Source of the DNA: Physcomitrium patens
Lineage: Eukaryota > Streptophyta > Bryopsida > Funariales > Funariaceae
Reading direction: 5' to 3'
Length of the DNA stretch: 64,000 nucleotides
NCBI RefSeq assembly: GCF_000002425.4
Contig: NC_037256.1
Coordinates: 2,512,051 to 2,576,050 of the forward strand
The position numbers and the translations under genes are program-made. Positions 35,801-48,042 of this stretch are shown piece by piece. A model generated the notes under the pieces. It ran no database searches. It was not told where the DNA came from and saw only the letters and a program-made list of their open reading frames with translations. Each line of letters begins with the position of its first letter. Within the stretch, counting starts at the first letter, position 1.

Positions 35801-36809
35801 TCATATGTCTTCTCAGATCTGCTACACAAATCAATGATAGTATTCATTGATGATTTTAGCTTCTAGTCCTCAAGAAGAAGACATTGTAATTGTATAAGGC
35901 CTAATCTTCAAAGATGTAAAAAAACTAGAATAGCTTTAAATCTTCACAAAATATTTCTAGTAATTAAAAAGAAGTCCTACTAGGATATGTAGTATCAAAA
36001 AAGGGTAGGAAATCCAATCCAAAGAAAGTCAAGGTAATTGTAGAATTAAATCCTTTTTCAATGATAAAGGAGATATAAAGAACCTTAAGACACATTGAAT
36101 GGTATCAAAAAGTTATACAAGACTATCCTACACTTTTCATGCCTATAACTCAATTAATACAAAAAAAAGTGAAGTTTGAGTAGAGAGAAGAATGCCAAAA
36201 TGCATTTGATATTGTGAAAAAAAAACTTAGTACCTTCTCAATCTTAAGACCACTAAATTGGTTATTATCCTTCCATGTACTTTGTGAGACTTTGTTGGTC
36301 GTAGTAGAAAATATCTTGTATCAAGCGATTGGAGAGAAAGGCAAAGATTATTCTATGGTCTTCGAGAATAGGCAATTGAATCCTACAAAAAAGAATTATA
36401 CTACCACAGAATAAAAATGCCTTGCCATGGTTTTTTTTGTCAAGAAGTTTAGACACTATCTTCTCGTAAATTTGGTAGTAATTTTTATAGACTACATGGC
36501 AATCAAATACCTTATTAACAAGGCAGATTTGAGTAGTAGACTTATAAGATGGATGCTTCTACCAAAATATTTTTATTACACAATAGAATACAAGCTTGGA
36601 AAAATACTCAAGTAAGTAGATCATTTATCTAGATTGTCAAAACAAATTGGTGAAGCTTCAATTGACAACACCTTGATAGATAAAAGCTTGTTTGTTGTTT
36701 CAATTACTACCACTTGGTATCAATTAATTACTAAGTTGTTTTCTAAAGAATCTATTCTAAAAGTTAATATGTCTAAGTTAGTAATTTTTTTTGTAAATAT
36801 TTTAGTTAA
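32816..36809 (+). mobile_element. Ty3/Gypsy element K, first segment
   Basis: Plus-strand non-chromovirus Gypsy fossil. Gag-like frames at 32819-33351 (VRPPPILPEFTYPKNRNREK), protease-like region ending LLGRPLFRKVKVKIN at 34604, RT about 35440-36150 (GHELYIFMDGYPSYNKISI near 35635, MIVFIDDFSF near 35840), RNase H about 36280-36660 (FRHYLLVNLVVIFIDYMAIK, VDHLSRLSKQ). F2 cuts it at 36809 with target duplication gttaa, and integrase pieces resume at about 45720. Broken, many breaks. RT type differs from both the chromoviruses and F. Confidence 0.75.
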
Positions 36810-37359
36810 AGTTCTCGTTGCATTCCAACTTCAGTAGATGAAAGGAATTGAACTAATAGAGGTAGATTCGAATATGGAGAAAGATTGGTTATATGAATTG
36901 GGTTTGTTAGTGTACTAATTGATTGTATTTTGACTATCTGAAATCAAATATCAAACTACAAAACATCGAGGCTTACTACTTTCGTCTTAATTCAATCCAT
37001 AATCCATTCTATGATTATCAATTCAACAATGCTTCTCTCAATCACCATTCTTTATAGGCAAATAATAAAGAAAATAAGGTGGTAGCACTAAGCTTATCTC
37101 CGCTTACGACTCTCAGTCTAGCACTCAATTTATGACTCTCAGTCTGGTCCTTGATGTCTCTTTTTTCAACCTATTTATCCTACCAAAAAGATGATCCGTT
37201 GGCCAGCGGATTCCAAGGTTATGACCCTTTGAATTCTTAACCATTCATTCTACTAATAACCTATTATTACCAGCTAAACTGCCTAACCATCAGTCTAATT
37301 TTCAAGGTTGTCAATAACTAATCAGTAACTTACTACAAAGTTTATTTATCTATTCTACA
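36810..37359 (-). repeat. 3' LTR of F2
   Basis: 550 bp. Inner end TGTAGAATAG at 37359; outer end near TTCTCGTTGC at 36810, slightly shortened compared with F1. Contains two units of the 26-bp minisatellite (37103-37155). Confidence 0.88.
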
Positions 37360-37412
37360 TAGCCCCACTCCTAATTGTGTAGCGTCCTCACAAACATTAT
37401 TTAACCTCAACT

Positions 37413-37827
37413 TATAAAGACGTAGCAACGTTGGCTTCTTCAGTCAATGGCATTGGCTTACCATCCTTTGAATTGGTGACCTTCTCCTCTTTACATCTTC
37501 GTTGATTGCCTTCATGTTCGATGATTCTCTATCCAAACGTGCCGTCAGATCTTCATTCAACAAATCCAATTTCCATACTTAAGATTCACGGTGGCCAATT
37601 TGGTTGTCATGCTCCTCTAACATCTTCTGCCATTCTTCTGTCGGTTTCAAAGGTATCTCCAAAGGTGTTATCGTTGAAACTGGCATATTGGTCCATACTA
37701 AATTATTGGCCTCCTTTGCTAATACTGCTAGTTTATTCTACAACATTGTAACTTCTACTTGCAGCCGTTCTTGTCGTTCTTTCTGATCGATCTCCATCAA
37801 TACTGTCTCAGATATCATATTCGCCAT
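37413..37827 (-). pseudogene. F2 extra reading frame downstream of integrase
   Basis: Counterpart of F1 13132-13548, with the same position between integrase and 3' LTR and the same coiled-coil-like composition. Conservation in two independently inserted copies argues that the family carried this as a real reading frame. Product unknown. Broken. Confidence 0.5.
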
Positions 37828-37979
37828 CTTCTCCTTAATCGCAAAAGAAAATACGATACTTGTCAAGAGCCTCCCTCCTACTTCTTACTATGGTCCAATC
37901 AATTGGATCGACCCCCTTTTTTGTAACAAAAAACTCATCTCGGATTTATGTACAGTAAAGTTCAAGCTGATTACCATTG

Positions 37980-39060
37980 ATCCATGTCTTAAATTTAGAA
38001 TCCATAAAATCTTCCAATTGTACTGAACCATTTGGAAATCCGTCAAGAACTCAATATGACCCATGCCATTAAACTTGAAATTTTTTTGGAAAATTTTTAA
38101 ATCAACTATCCTAAAGAAGTATCAAATCATTTGGCATAAAAGTCTTTGGTCTAAGCTTACTATCATAATAAGTCTTCCTTCATTTTTGTGTAGTTTCCAT
38201 TATCATTAATGCATTGGCTCTAGTTTCATCTAATTTTTTTAATTCTTCTAAATAGTGTCGTAATGAATAATGATCTCTCAATATAGTATCTATAGCAATT
38301 CGTAAACTTTGGACTCCCAATTCAATAGGTAATATTGCTTCCTGGCCATAAACCAATTGAAAAAGGGATAGCATTGATAGTAACTTTATATGTAGTACGG
38401 TATGTCCATAAAGCTGCGAACAACTTAGTATCCCAATCTATTCCTGCTTATAAAACTATTTTTGTTAAGATTTTATATAAAATTCTATTAGTCTTTTCCA
38501 TTTATCCATTGACTCTAGGATGATACGGTGTAGTCTTCCGATGTTTTATCTTGTATTTAGCCATAAGTGCTTCAATTGTACTATTGATAAAATGAGTTCT
38601 TCGATTACTAATTAATTCTCATGGACAATCGAATCATGTAATAATATTTTCATACAAAAAGGTTGCTATTGCACTTGCACTATCAGTTTTCGTAGCTACT
38701 GCTTTAGCCCATTTTGTTACGTAATCTGTTGCTACCAATATATAGCATTTTTGTCCATTTCTTGAGGCTGGTGCAATTGGTCCTATAAAATCAATTCCCT
38801 ATTTTTTAAAAGGCACTTGAGTTAGAATTGGTACTAATGGCATTGTTGAAGTTCTAGTAGGTCAATCTATTCTCTGACATGGGTCACAATGACGGACGAA
38901 TTGGTGGGCATCTGCAAACATTGTTGGCTATCAATAACCAGCTTGTAAAGCTTTACAAGCAGTGTCGTCCTCCGTAAAATGTCCACTACAACTATCCAAG
39001 TGGCAACCTTCTAATATAGTATACACTTTAGTCTGATAAATACAGCGTCATAAAACTCCA
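37980..39060 (-). pseudogene. F2 integrase region
   Basis: Fossil integrase matching F1. The FQLVYGQEAILPIELGVQSL block reads at about 38360-38300, and zinc-binding residues (C-D-P-C type) lie near 38880. Broken. Confidence 0.75.
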
Positions 39061-40620
39061 TCCTTGCCTTGTTTATATAAAGCTTCACCAATCATCGTAT
39101 AAGGTGTACATTTTAATATTAAGCATGGTTTAAGCTTTTTATTAAAATTAGGTGGGAAGGTTTGAAATATCAAGTATTGAATTATTTCACTATACTCCAA
39201 AGTAATTACATCTACCGCAAATAGTTCCACATCGGATAGTGCATCGTTAATGGGTTCATTATCCAATATATTAGATAACCGAGATAAATAGTCCGCATTA
39301 GAATATGATTTTTTTCGTCTTACGTGAATAGTAAAGTCAAATTCTTGCAAGAATAGAATCCATCGTGCAATACGACCACTCAATTGATGCTTATTAATCA
39401 TATATTTTAAAGCATCATGGTCGACATGGAAAATAAATCTATAACCAAGAAGATAATGTCGAAACTTTTGTATGGAATAAATCATTCCCAATACTTCTCT
39501 TTCTATTGTTGTATAATTTCTTTTAGCTGCTATCAATTGACAACTTGCATAATAAATAGGGTGATCAAAATCTTCGTCATCTTTCTGGCTTAGCACAAAA
39601 TCAATCGCAACATTAGATACATCCACATAAACTTGGAATGGTTTTGTCCAACAAGTTGCCACCAATATTGGTACTGAAACCAATTTTTGTTTTAATTTTT
39701 TGAATGCAATTGTACATTTCTTTGTCCAAAATAGACTAGTCCCATTAGTTGGTGGTTTCTTCAAGAGATTTGTTAAGTGAAGACATATAACTACAAATAG
39801 ATAAATAAATGGCCGATAATAACTGACATGGCTGACAAATGCTCAAACACCCATAACAGTGTCTGATTGCTTTAATTCTACTATAATCTTTATTTTATCC
39901 AGATCTGTAGCAATGCCTATCTTCGAAACTATATGACCCAATAGTTTACTAAAAGATACACCAAATTGGTATTTTTTCAAATTTAAAAAAAATTTATATT
40001 TGGCACATTGATTCAAAATTAATCAAGATATTCTAAATGTCTGTCTCTCGTATTAAATGTACAAAAATCATCCAGAAATATTTCCATTGAAATTTGTAGA
40101 TAATTCTGGAATGCTTACATCATTACTCTTTGAAATATAGCTGGTGCATATCAAAGCCCAAATGGCATAACCTTATAGGTAAAGGTCCCCCAATCCATAA
40201 TAAAAGTAGTTTTTAAGTGATCTTCTTTAGCAATCTTAACTTGATTATAAGCGGAGAATCCATCAAGAAATGAATAACATTCATGTCCAGCAACAACATC
40301 CAATATACTATCCGTGACTGATAAAGGAAAATAATCCTTCTTGATAGCTGCATTTAATTTTCAAAAATCTTGACAGATGTGAATTTTTCTATTTTTTTTT
40401 GGTACCATAACAATTGGTGAAACCATTCACTCAAAGGAACTGGATAGATAAATCCAACCTCCAAGAGTTTATCCAGTTCTTCTTTTACTATAAGTGAGTA
40501 TTTTGGATTAAGTCGATGTTCTCTTTAGCATACTAGTGTAGCGTTCTCCTCCAATATAATTTGATGCTCACAATCTTCAGCTGTAATTCCTTTCAAATCC
40601 ACATATGACTACATGAAAGT
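39048..40620 (-). pseudogene. F2 reverse transcriptase and RNase H region
   Basis: RT core about 40620-39830, then an open stretch 39764-39048 with FQVYVDVSNVAIDFVLSQ, YYASCQLIAAKRNYTTIERE, FHVDHDALKYMINKHQLSG and DYLSRLSNILDNEPINDA: the connection, the RNase H fold and the beginning of the linker to integrase. This is the best-preserved retroelement coding stretch in the window. As a whole the region is broken. Confidence 0.85.
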
Positions 40621-41139
40621 AGTTTTATACATTAAAAAGTAATCCACCTAAATTTCTTTCTTCTTCTCTTTTATACCATCATAAATTTGAATGATTTGAG
40701 GAGCCTCTGTGTATCTAAATTAATTGATTGACATCGTGGAATTTCAGGAGTCTCTGAACTAATGTTCTACTCAATTCCAGAATCTTTTATAAAATCCAAT
40801 ATATGAGAACTTTCAAACTCCAGTTCCATAGTAGTAACGTGATTAATATCTCTTCTATTCATCCAATATGCAATCATGTAATCAGAATTGTCAATAATAT
40901 CTGGAAGAACTAAGTACTCTCTCGGTCCCCTCTATTGGTAGTTCATTCTAGTGTGCTCCACAACTTGCCTTGTATCAACATAAATTGGGGCAGGTGTACC
41001 AATTTCTTCTTCTGTAGACTTATTTTCATAATCTGACGTGAATTCTAAACTAGCCACTTGAGTTTCTCCGTAATATCGGACAGGGTACATTTGAAGCACA
41101 ATTTTATCATTACCTTTCTCAATTGTCAATGTACCATGG

Positions 41140-41490
41140 TCCCAGTCATTTCAAGCTTTAGCTTAATACAACCACAGTCGCCCCAATAAAATTGGGTATG
41201 ATAATATAGAGCTTCGTAATCAAAAAATAATATAATCAATTTTGTAGGTAATCCCTGTAATTACTGTATCAATATTTTATAAAATATCCATAGGTTTAAT
41301 TCGACTGGAGTCAGTCATTCTCAAAACTATTACAGTAGATAATAAGTGATCCAAACCCAACTCCTCTATTGTAGCGGCATTCATAAGATTTACATTAGAT
41401 CCTCCGTCTACTTGCACTCCTAATGGTAACACTCTATTGATTGAGACATCAATTGTTGGTGCACTCAGATTAAGATTCAAACTTCTCAAA
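41140..41490 (-). pseudogene. F2 aspartic protease region
   Basis: VQVDGGSNVNLMNAATIEEL at about 41420-41360 aligns with the F1 protease block. Fossil. Confidence 0.7.
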
Positions 41491-42099
41491 TTTCTTTATT
41501 TTGAAATCTGTGATAAACTAATGATGAATTCAAGATAGTTTGGCACTCAAAAGCTACCGCTAATAGTTGCTTCATGGAGATCGTGTTCTATATGGTGCCC
41601 AAATCTTTTAGAATATCATATGATTCTATATTAGTAGTAATTCCCAATGTCCGTTTCTTCTTCTCAATCCTAAACACCGACAGAAGTAAATTGATTTTCT
41701 CTATATTGGAAATTGATAAAGCTACTGGAACTGAATTTGAAAGAGCTTGTAAATTTGGTTCTTTCAACAGATAAGATTGTTCTCCTAATTGGACTGATAT
41801 TGGTTTCTTAGAATTCACGCCTCTTAGAGGATCTTTTAATGGAAAGGACGTTTTCTTGAACTGTGTAGAAAATGAAACAGCTTGACACGGAACCGAAGCC
41901 TTCGTAATTGGTACTTCATTGGAGTGTATAACCAATTCATGTTTTATACTGAGTAAGGAGCCTATGTTAGGATATGGATTGGATGCCCCCGTAATTCGAT
42001 CCAATTGGCCCTTTGCTTCAGGATCACCTAAATGTTGAATTGGTCCTTTTCCTTTTGTTGACTTCTTGTAAGGATAGCTTGGACTACTTCTACTTGATG

Positions 42100-43818
42100 A
42101 ATTGGTGAATCTAGAGGACCTTCATTTATCTCTTCCATTTTTTCTTGGCTTTGGATCTGCTGATCTTGATTGTTAAAATTGAACGGAGCATTACATTGTT
42201 GTTAAGTATGTCTCGATTGCTTGCAATTGGTACATATTGGTACATAATCATCACTGGCTCTGGGATTGGGACATTCACTGGCATAATGATCAATCTTTCT
42301 GCAATGAAAACAACAAAGTGGTCTTCTTGCACCCCCATCCGGCATATTGGGTGTCTCCACCGGTATATACCTATTAAGCTTGTTCTATGTAGGGTTAGAA
42401 AATGATTCTTGTTGTCCCATTTGTACGGAGGGTACTTGATTCGATGACGCCAGTGGAGCATATTGTTGATATCTCTGCTGCTCCTTCTCGTAGTCCTGAG
42501 GGTTTGATGTAGATCTCTGATTAAAATTGGAACTTTGAAAATTATTGAATGTTTGATTTTGTCGATTAGATCGATTTTTATTCCATCCATATGTATTTCT
42601 CATTTGAACTTGATTGACTTTCCATTGAGTCGGTGGGATCATGGTCTGATTACTGAATTATTGTTGCCTTTGAAATGCCAACAGTTTTGGGGAGGGTGCT
42701 TTCCTCCGCAAAATATACACTAAACACCCGTTTGTCTCGGTGATGGACATTCCGTATCAAAATGACCTTGTTCCTTACAATTATTACACCATACATTAGA
42801 TCTTGTATTAGAAGGCTTATATCATTTCTCCTTATCTTTAGCCAAATTTATGGCCAATTCTTCCATCTTCTTTGTTAGATTTAATAACAATGCTTCATTT
42901 GGATCTTTAAGAATCGTATTTGTGAACAACTCCAGTTGTTGATAGATTGGCGATGTAAAATAAGGTGTCATCATTATTGGCACTATTGCTTGGAGTGGTG
43001 TAGCATTAATTGGTTGTTGCAACATAACATTCTTCACATTGGAGGCAACCATTTGTGGATAATTACCCATCGATACATTTTCGAGTTGTATTTGTTGGAT
43101 TCATAAACTTGGAATCATCATGGCTCCCATTGTCAAAAATTGGTCATAATAAAATTCTTCCCACATCTTTGCTCGTGCCAACGATGCCTCTATCATAGCT
43201 AGTCGAGCCTCTTTTATAAACATTTTCAATTCAAGTGGATGCAAACCATTAATTAATATCGATAATATAAACGCATTTAGCATTTGATTATTTGACTATT
43301 TACAAAGTATATCCACAATCCGGCCATAATAGGACTCTATAGATTCCTCCATAAACATCCTGCTATTCATAAAACTTTCTCGAAGCCGATCTTTAAATCC
43401 AATTGGTCTGAAATGGGTTAGGAAGGCATTCCTCAAGGCCTCCCAATTGGGAAATCTACGCACTGGTTGCCGAATATACCATTCAAAAGCTGTATCTTTT
43501 AAAGTTGCTAGCAACCATCTCAACCAAATGTCTTCAGTTCTACCATTATTAGCCACGTAGGTTGTCAAGAATTGAGATATATAGTGATCGAGATTAGAGC
43601 CCGATCAACTACTAAAAGTAAGTAATGGTGCCACACTTGTAGTTTGGTCTCCTACTGCTCCCATTTGTATTGCAATTGGTACTTCTGGCACTCCCGCGGC
43701 CATTGGTGTTATGATTGGTCTCCTTATTATTTGAATCTGAATTTTTCTTCCTTTGATTTTTCTTGGACCTGCAATTCCTTTTTGTCATTCCCGTAGGCTG
43801 TTTCTTATGTGTAATCAC
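42100..43818 (-). pseudogene. F2 gag region with zinc knuckles
   Basis: Collinear with F1 gag. Capsid-like DIWLRWLLATLKDTAFEWYI and FRPIGFKDRLRESFMNSRMF (43530-43370), LHPLELKMFIKEARLAMIEA (43240-43180), then Cys/His clusters between about 42800 and 42230. Broken. Confidence 0.78.
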
Positions 43819-44055
43819 TCCTGTCTTTCTTTTGCTTGTCGATTATATCGTTGATAATCCTCCCCCCTCGTGGTTATTACATATAATCTTTCATTCTTCT
43901 TTACAAAATCAATACTGCCTTGAATTATAACTCACATATTTATAATCCTAAAACTGGTTCTTTTCACATTTTCATTCAACATATAATTCCATCTCCCATA
44001 TAATCAATTTCTAATATTTCATATTGTTATCATTTTCTCAACAGCAGTGCCAAAA

Positions 44056-44739
44056 TGTTGTTCTCATTGTATTCCAATTTTAGTAGACCAAAGCAATTGA
44101 ACTAATAGATGTGGATTCGAATATGAAGAAAGACTGGTTATATGAATTGGATCTGTTAGTGTCACAATTGATTGTATTTTGGCTATGTTAAATTGAATAT
44201 CAAACTACAAAATATCGAGGCTTACTACTTTCATCTTAATTCAATCCATAATCCATTCTACGATTATCAATTCAACAATACTTCTCTCAATCACCATTCT
44301 TCATAAGCAAATAATAAAAAAAACAAAGAGGTAGCACCAAGCTTATCTGGGCTTATGACTCTCAGTCTGGCTCTTAGCTTATGACTCTCAGTCTGACTCT
44401 CAGTTTATGACTCTCAGTCTGGCTTTCGGCTTATGACTCTCAATCTAGCCTTTGGCTTATGACTCTTAGTCTAGCTCTCAGCTTACGACTTTCAATCTGG
44501 CTCTCGGCTTATGACTCTCAGTCTGGCCCTCGATCTGTCTTTGCTCAATCTATTTATCCTATCAAAAAGATGATCCGTCGGCTAGCTGATTCCAAAGGTT
44601 ATGACCCTTTGAATTCTTAACCATTTATTCTACTAACAACCTATTGTTACCAGCTTAACTTCCTAACCATCAGTCTAATTCTCGAGGTTGTCAATAACCA
44701 ACCAATAACTTATCACAAAGTTTATTTACCTATTCTATA
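44056..44739 (-). repeat. 5' LTR of F2, with expanded minisatellite
   Basis: 684 bp, inner end TGTTGTTCTCATTG at 44056 and outer end at 44739. About 130 bp longer than its partner, because the 26-bp minisatellite has seven units here. Confidence 0.88.
44351..44532. repeat. 26-bp minisatellite, seven units
   Basis: Seven adjacent 26-bp units of the form GCTTATGACTCTCAGTCTGG + CTCTCG, each with a few differences, exactly filling 182 bp. The same unit occurs once in the F1 5' LTR, twice in the F1 3' LTR and twice in the F2 3' LTR. Confidence 0.95.
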
Positions 44740-44744
44740 GTTAA

Positions 44745-45719
44745 TTAAATTATTAGGGATTAAAAACTTGTACATTGATTGAAATCCATAGTGATTTTTC
44801 ATCACTTTATAGCAAATGGATGCCAACATTTGGTCCTTTCCATAAAAGGCATTGATTGGAGATCATAGAGGGTGTAGTTTGAATTTTTAATGACAAGTTG
44901 TACTACTAGCATGGATTAACTAGTAGAAAGACTCTTAAATTAGTTTTTACTTATAAATTATTGGCAATGATAATTGTTCATAAATGGCGTGAAGACATGG
45001 GTATATAAGACCCTCTCAAAGCCTTGTTCTCTCTCTCACCTTTGGTTTGAGCCCTTGGTAAGGATGGCCTATTGAGGCACTAAAGAGTTGTAGTATTTTT
45101 ATTTGTTATAAACTTATGTTATAAGTTATTTATTCCATATCCTTGCTGGTCTTCTTAGAGCTCATTATTAGTAGGATTATTTTCTTTTTTAAACATGTCC
45201 ATTGTGTAAGAGAGAGAGAATTAGTAAGGTTAGGGGAAAGAATCATCAGATTTGGAATTGAAATAAAAAAATTATGAAAGTTTATTATTGCTGTTGTTCT
45301 ACCCTAGTGGTGGCAGTTGCTATTGTTCTATTCTTGTGCTATTTTCATTTAGATGTGCTTATTTTCATTTAATCACATGATTTTTATTTAATAGTACTAT
45401 TTTTATTTAATTATGTTGTTTCTATCCCAATTGAGCTTGTTTTCATTCAATTAAGTTGTTTTCATTTAAAAACACTATTTCCATCTAATTGTACCTTTTT
45501 CATCCAATAATACCTATTTTCATCCAATTGCTTATTCTATCTTTTTTTTTCATCAAACTACTTCTATTTGCTAATATTTTCTAATTCTTTTTTTTTCTTA
45601 TTTTTTTTTTTTTCACTTAGTCTAAATTAAATAATATCTATTACTTAGAAGTTATTATCTAGATAATTATAAATTAATTGATAAACTAACCATCTATTAA
45701 ATTAATCTCTACTACCTTT
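44745..45719. other. Unclassified stretch with LTR- or promoter-like features
   Basis: About 1 kb between F2 and the K integrase piece. Contains TATATAAGACCC (45012-45023), a CT-rich block (TTCTCTCTCTCACC), and from about 45340 to 45545 a degenerate array of about 20-bp units of the type TGTTTTCATTTAAT. No coding signal. Could be an LTR or small non-autonomous element inserted in K. Ends not resolved. Confidence 0.4.
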
Positions 45720-45916
45720 TGAACTAGTTGTGAAGTTATTTTTTGTCTTAAAGTAAAGTAGGGAAGATTTATAGCTTACATTTGAATGTCCAAAAATCCT
45801 AATTAGTGATAGAGGCAAATATTTCTTAAATGAGGTGATAGAAGACTTGACCTCTCGATTCAAAATTGACCATAGAAAAACTACTCCTTATCATCGTCAA
45901 ATAAATAGATATATGG
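45720..45916 (+). mobile_element. Ty3/Gypsy element K, integrase piece
   Basis: Reads PN..YRGKYFLNEVIEDLTSRF and KIDHRKTTPYHRQ, the FGCPxxxxSDRGxxF...TPYHPQTNGQ core of a Gypsy integrase, in the same orientation as K upstream of F2. It is cut at 45917 by a type-Y LTR piece. Fossil. Confidence 0.65.
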
Positions 45917-46214
45917 TGTTGTGTGATAATACGACTATATGGTGAAAGATAATAATATGGATCATATTATAGAAGAGCTAAGTTAAAAGATAAAGTAAAA
46001 AAATATAGATAAAAGATAAGAAAGTAGTAAAAGTTTTAGTAGTAATATTGCTTTTTTAGAAAAGTGACTTCTACCTACTTTGTAAGGCCATAAATAAGGC
46101 AAAATAAGATAGATTAGAAAAATAAAACATATAGGCAAATGTAGGAGGGAGTTAGGAGTTGGTTTTAGTAGAATTTATCTTAAAAGGAACAAAAATTGAT
46201 ACCTAGAAAAGAAC
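45917..46214 (+). mobile_element. Type-Y LTR fragment (Y3)
   Basis: First 300 bp of LTR Y (TGTTGTGTGATAATACGACT...), aligning with Y1 8518-8810. Then abruptly joined to a type-Z piece. Confidence 0.75.
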
Positions 46215-46362
46215 GGTGTCATATTACGTGTTGTCTTGCTCAAGAATGCACCGGACACCTAGTTTTGGAAGGTGAGATTGTATTTTACAAGTAGCCAAGA
46301 AATCCTAATAGATTTCATCCATAAGAGAAGAATATAATCTGAATTTCAATTCAAAAGTGCCT
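46215..46362 (+). mobile_element. Type-Z LTR fragment (Z3)
   Basis: About 148 bp matching one end of LTR Z (50938-51070): TGTCATATTACGTG, CAAGAATGCACC, AAGAAATCCTAATAG, ATTCAAAAGTGC. Confidence 0.6.
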
Positions 46363-46745
46363 TCAAAAGAGAAACCCTAATTCCTAATAAGGCCTCGGGT
46401 AGCCTCTTTGAAGCCCATTGGGCATGGCCTTCGACCAATAGGAATGAAGATCTCCATTCCTTGCCTTCATCCAACCATGCCTTGCTTTCATCCCTCCCAA
46501 TAAGCCTCCTAATAGTTTAGACTTTCATCTTTAGGCACTAATTTCCTCTCAAGGCTTTATACCAATATTTAGGTCCTATAATTTTTTTGAAATGCTATAA
46601 TTAAAAAGATAAAATTCAAAATAAAGTTTCTTAAATCTACTCTCTATAAATTAATCTATTAACCATTCTAACATACACCAAGACTTATGAACATATTATA
46701 TGTTCTAACTAATTTTTACATATTATAAGCATTTATAGTATGACA
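46363..46745 (-). mobile_element. Type-X LTR fragment (X3)
   Basis: About 383 bp, the 5' part of LTR X starting TGTCATACTATAAATG at 46745 and running left. Same order of motifs as X1 (2663-2275). The remainder is missing. Confidence 0.75.
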
Positions 46746-47010
46746 TCATCTTGAGTGGTTGCCATGTGTGAGTCATCAAATCAACTCATTAATTATTTTA
46801 GGATAAAAAGATGCATTTAGAATGCTTAGAACCATAATATATAGTGAATAGTATAGAAATCTTAAAACAAATAGAAAATTAGAATATTAGTTGTAGAATT
46901 GGAATCTTAGTAAGTCATGGAGGTAATTATCTTAGTCAATTTAGTATTTTTTACTTATTATTGAGTATTGAGAGATATTTACTAAGATCAATATTTATAT
47001 TGGCCTTCTA

Positions 47011-47057
<47 letters not shown>

Positions 47058-47570
47058 GTATATATATTTCTTATAAAAAAAACTAAAAATATTAGTTAGT
47101 AGTTAGAAGAAGCATAAAAAAAAATCTCATGTCTTTTTAGTTAGTTATATGAAAAGTAGGATTTATAGTAGATTTAAATTGATTTTATTATTATAAAAAT
47201 CATCAAAATAGAAAATTATAGCCTTCAACTAATATAACTATTATAGAATAATTATAAAAAAATTTATTATTTATTTAGAATTTTTTTAGAAATTATTTGG
47301 AACTTTTTAAAGAATTTTTAGAGTAATTTCTAAGACTTTGGTAAAAATAAATTTTACCACTTTGAGAGCCATTACGAAGAAATGAAGCAAGTTTTGAAGG
47401 CCACATTTAATTTTGAGGCTATTTGGGTATTTTTAAACACCATGGTGAAGTCAAAAATATAAAATTATTGATTTTACTAGTAGAAAATAGGAGGACCAGC
47501 AGCTAGTGTAGTCCATGTAAGAAATAAGATGCTTAAGTCCCATATGGATTGTTGCACCTCGAAGATAGTT
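46746..47570 (-). repeat. Inverted repeat W, right copy
   Basis: Reverse complement of 32010-32815, about 90% by eye, with its own TA tract at 47013-47067. Together the two copies bracket about 14 kb containing K and F2. Confidence 0.75.
47013..47067. repeat. (TA)n/(TATG) microsatellite
   Basis: TA repeat with two interspersed G positions inside repeat W right copy, at the place matching 32522-32565. Confidence 0.95.
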
Positions 47571-48042
47571 AGAAAGATAAGACTAAGGGCTCATGGCATC
47601 TTCTAGGGATCCATATAAACTATTTGTGAGCCTTGGTGAGGTTCAAACTCTTGATTTCTTAAGCGAGTTATCCTTAAGGTAAAAATTATTTACTTAACTT
47701 TTTATTTATTTACCTATTATTTTTAAACCTTCATAACTTATTCATAGTAATTCGGATTTATATGTTTCTTATATCATTGAAAAGTCAAAAAAACCAAATT
47801 TCTAAAAATATAGTTTTATTTTTACTTTTTACATTTTACTAAATAAAAATTCAATAAACAAAATGTGACTAGTTTTATAGTATACAATTGCTTGATTACA
47901 CTTATTTCAGTTGTTTTTTGAGTTTTACTTATTTTATTCTTATTCTTGCTACTTCCGCTTCATACCACCAATCACAAGAAACTCTTAATTGAGGCCATCT
48001 TATAATTGGATTAAGAAGTGAATTTTACACTCACATGGCTTC
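47571..48042. other. AT-rich stretch, nothing recognised
   Basis: No coding or repeat signal that I can assign. It lies between repeat W and the start of chromovirus G. Confidence 0.5.

Larger units (their letters stand above)
36810..44739 (-). mobile_element. Ty3/Gypsy element F2, complete end to end
   Basis: Same family as F1, opposite strand, without the Y1 insertion. Flanked by an exact 5-bp duplication gttaa (36805-36809, 44740-44744). Parts from right to left: 5' LTR 44056-44739, primer-binding site next to 44055, gag 43818-42100, protease 41490-41140, RT 40620-39830, RNase H 39764-39250, integrase about 39060-37980, extra frame 37827-37413, 3' LTR 36810-37359. It keeps a 238-residue uninterrupted stretch in the RT-connection/RNase H region. 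LTRs differ by roughly 8-10% by eye outside the minisatellite, so similar in age to F1. Broken, about two dozen breaks. Confidence 0.9.

Noticed and set aside
47638-47650. GGTTCAAACTC, like a tRNA or SINE B box
   Set aside because: No matching A box at the right distance, no cloverleaf and no second copy; likely chance.
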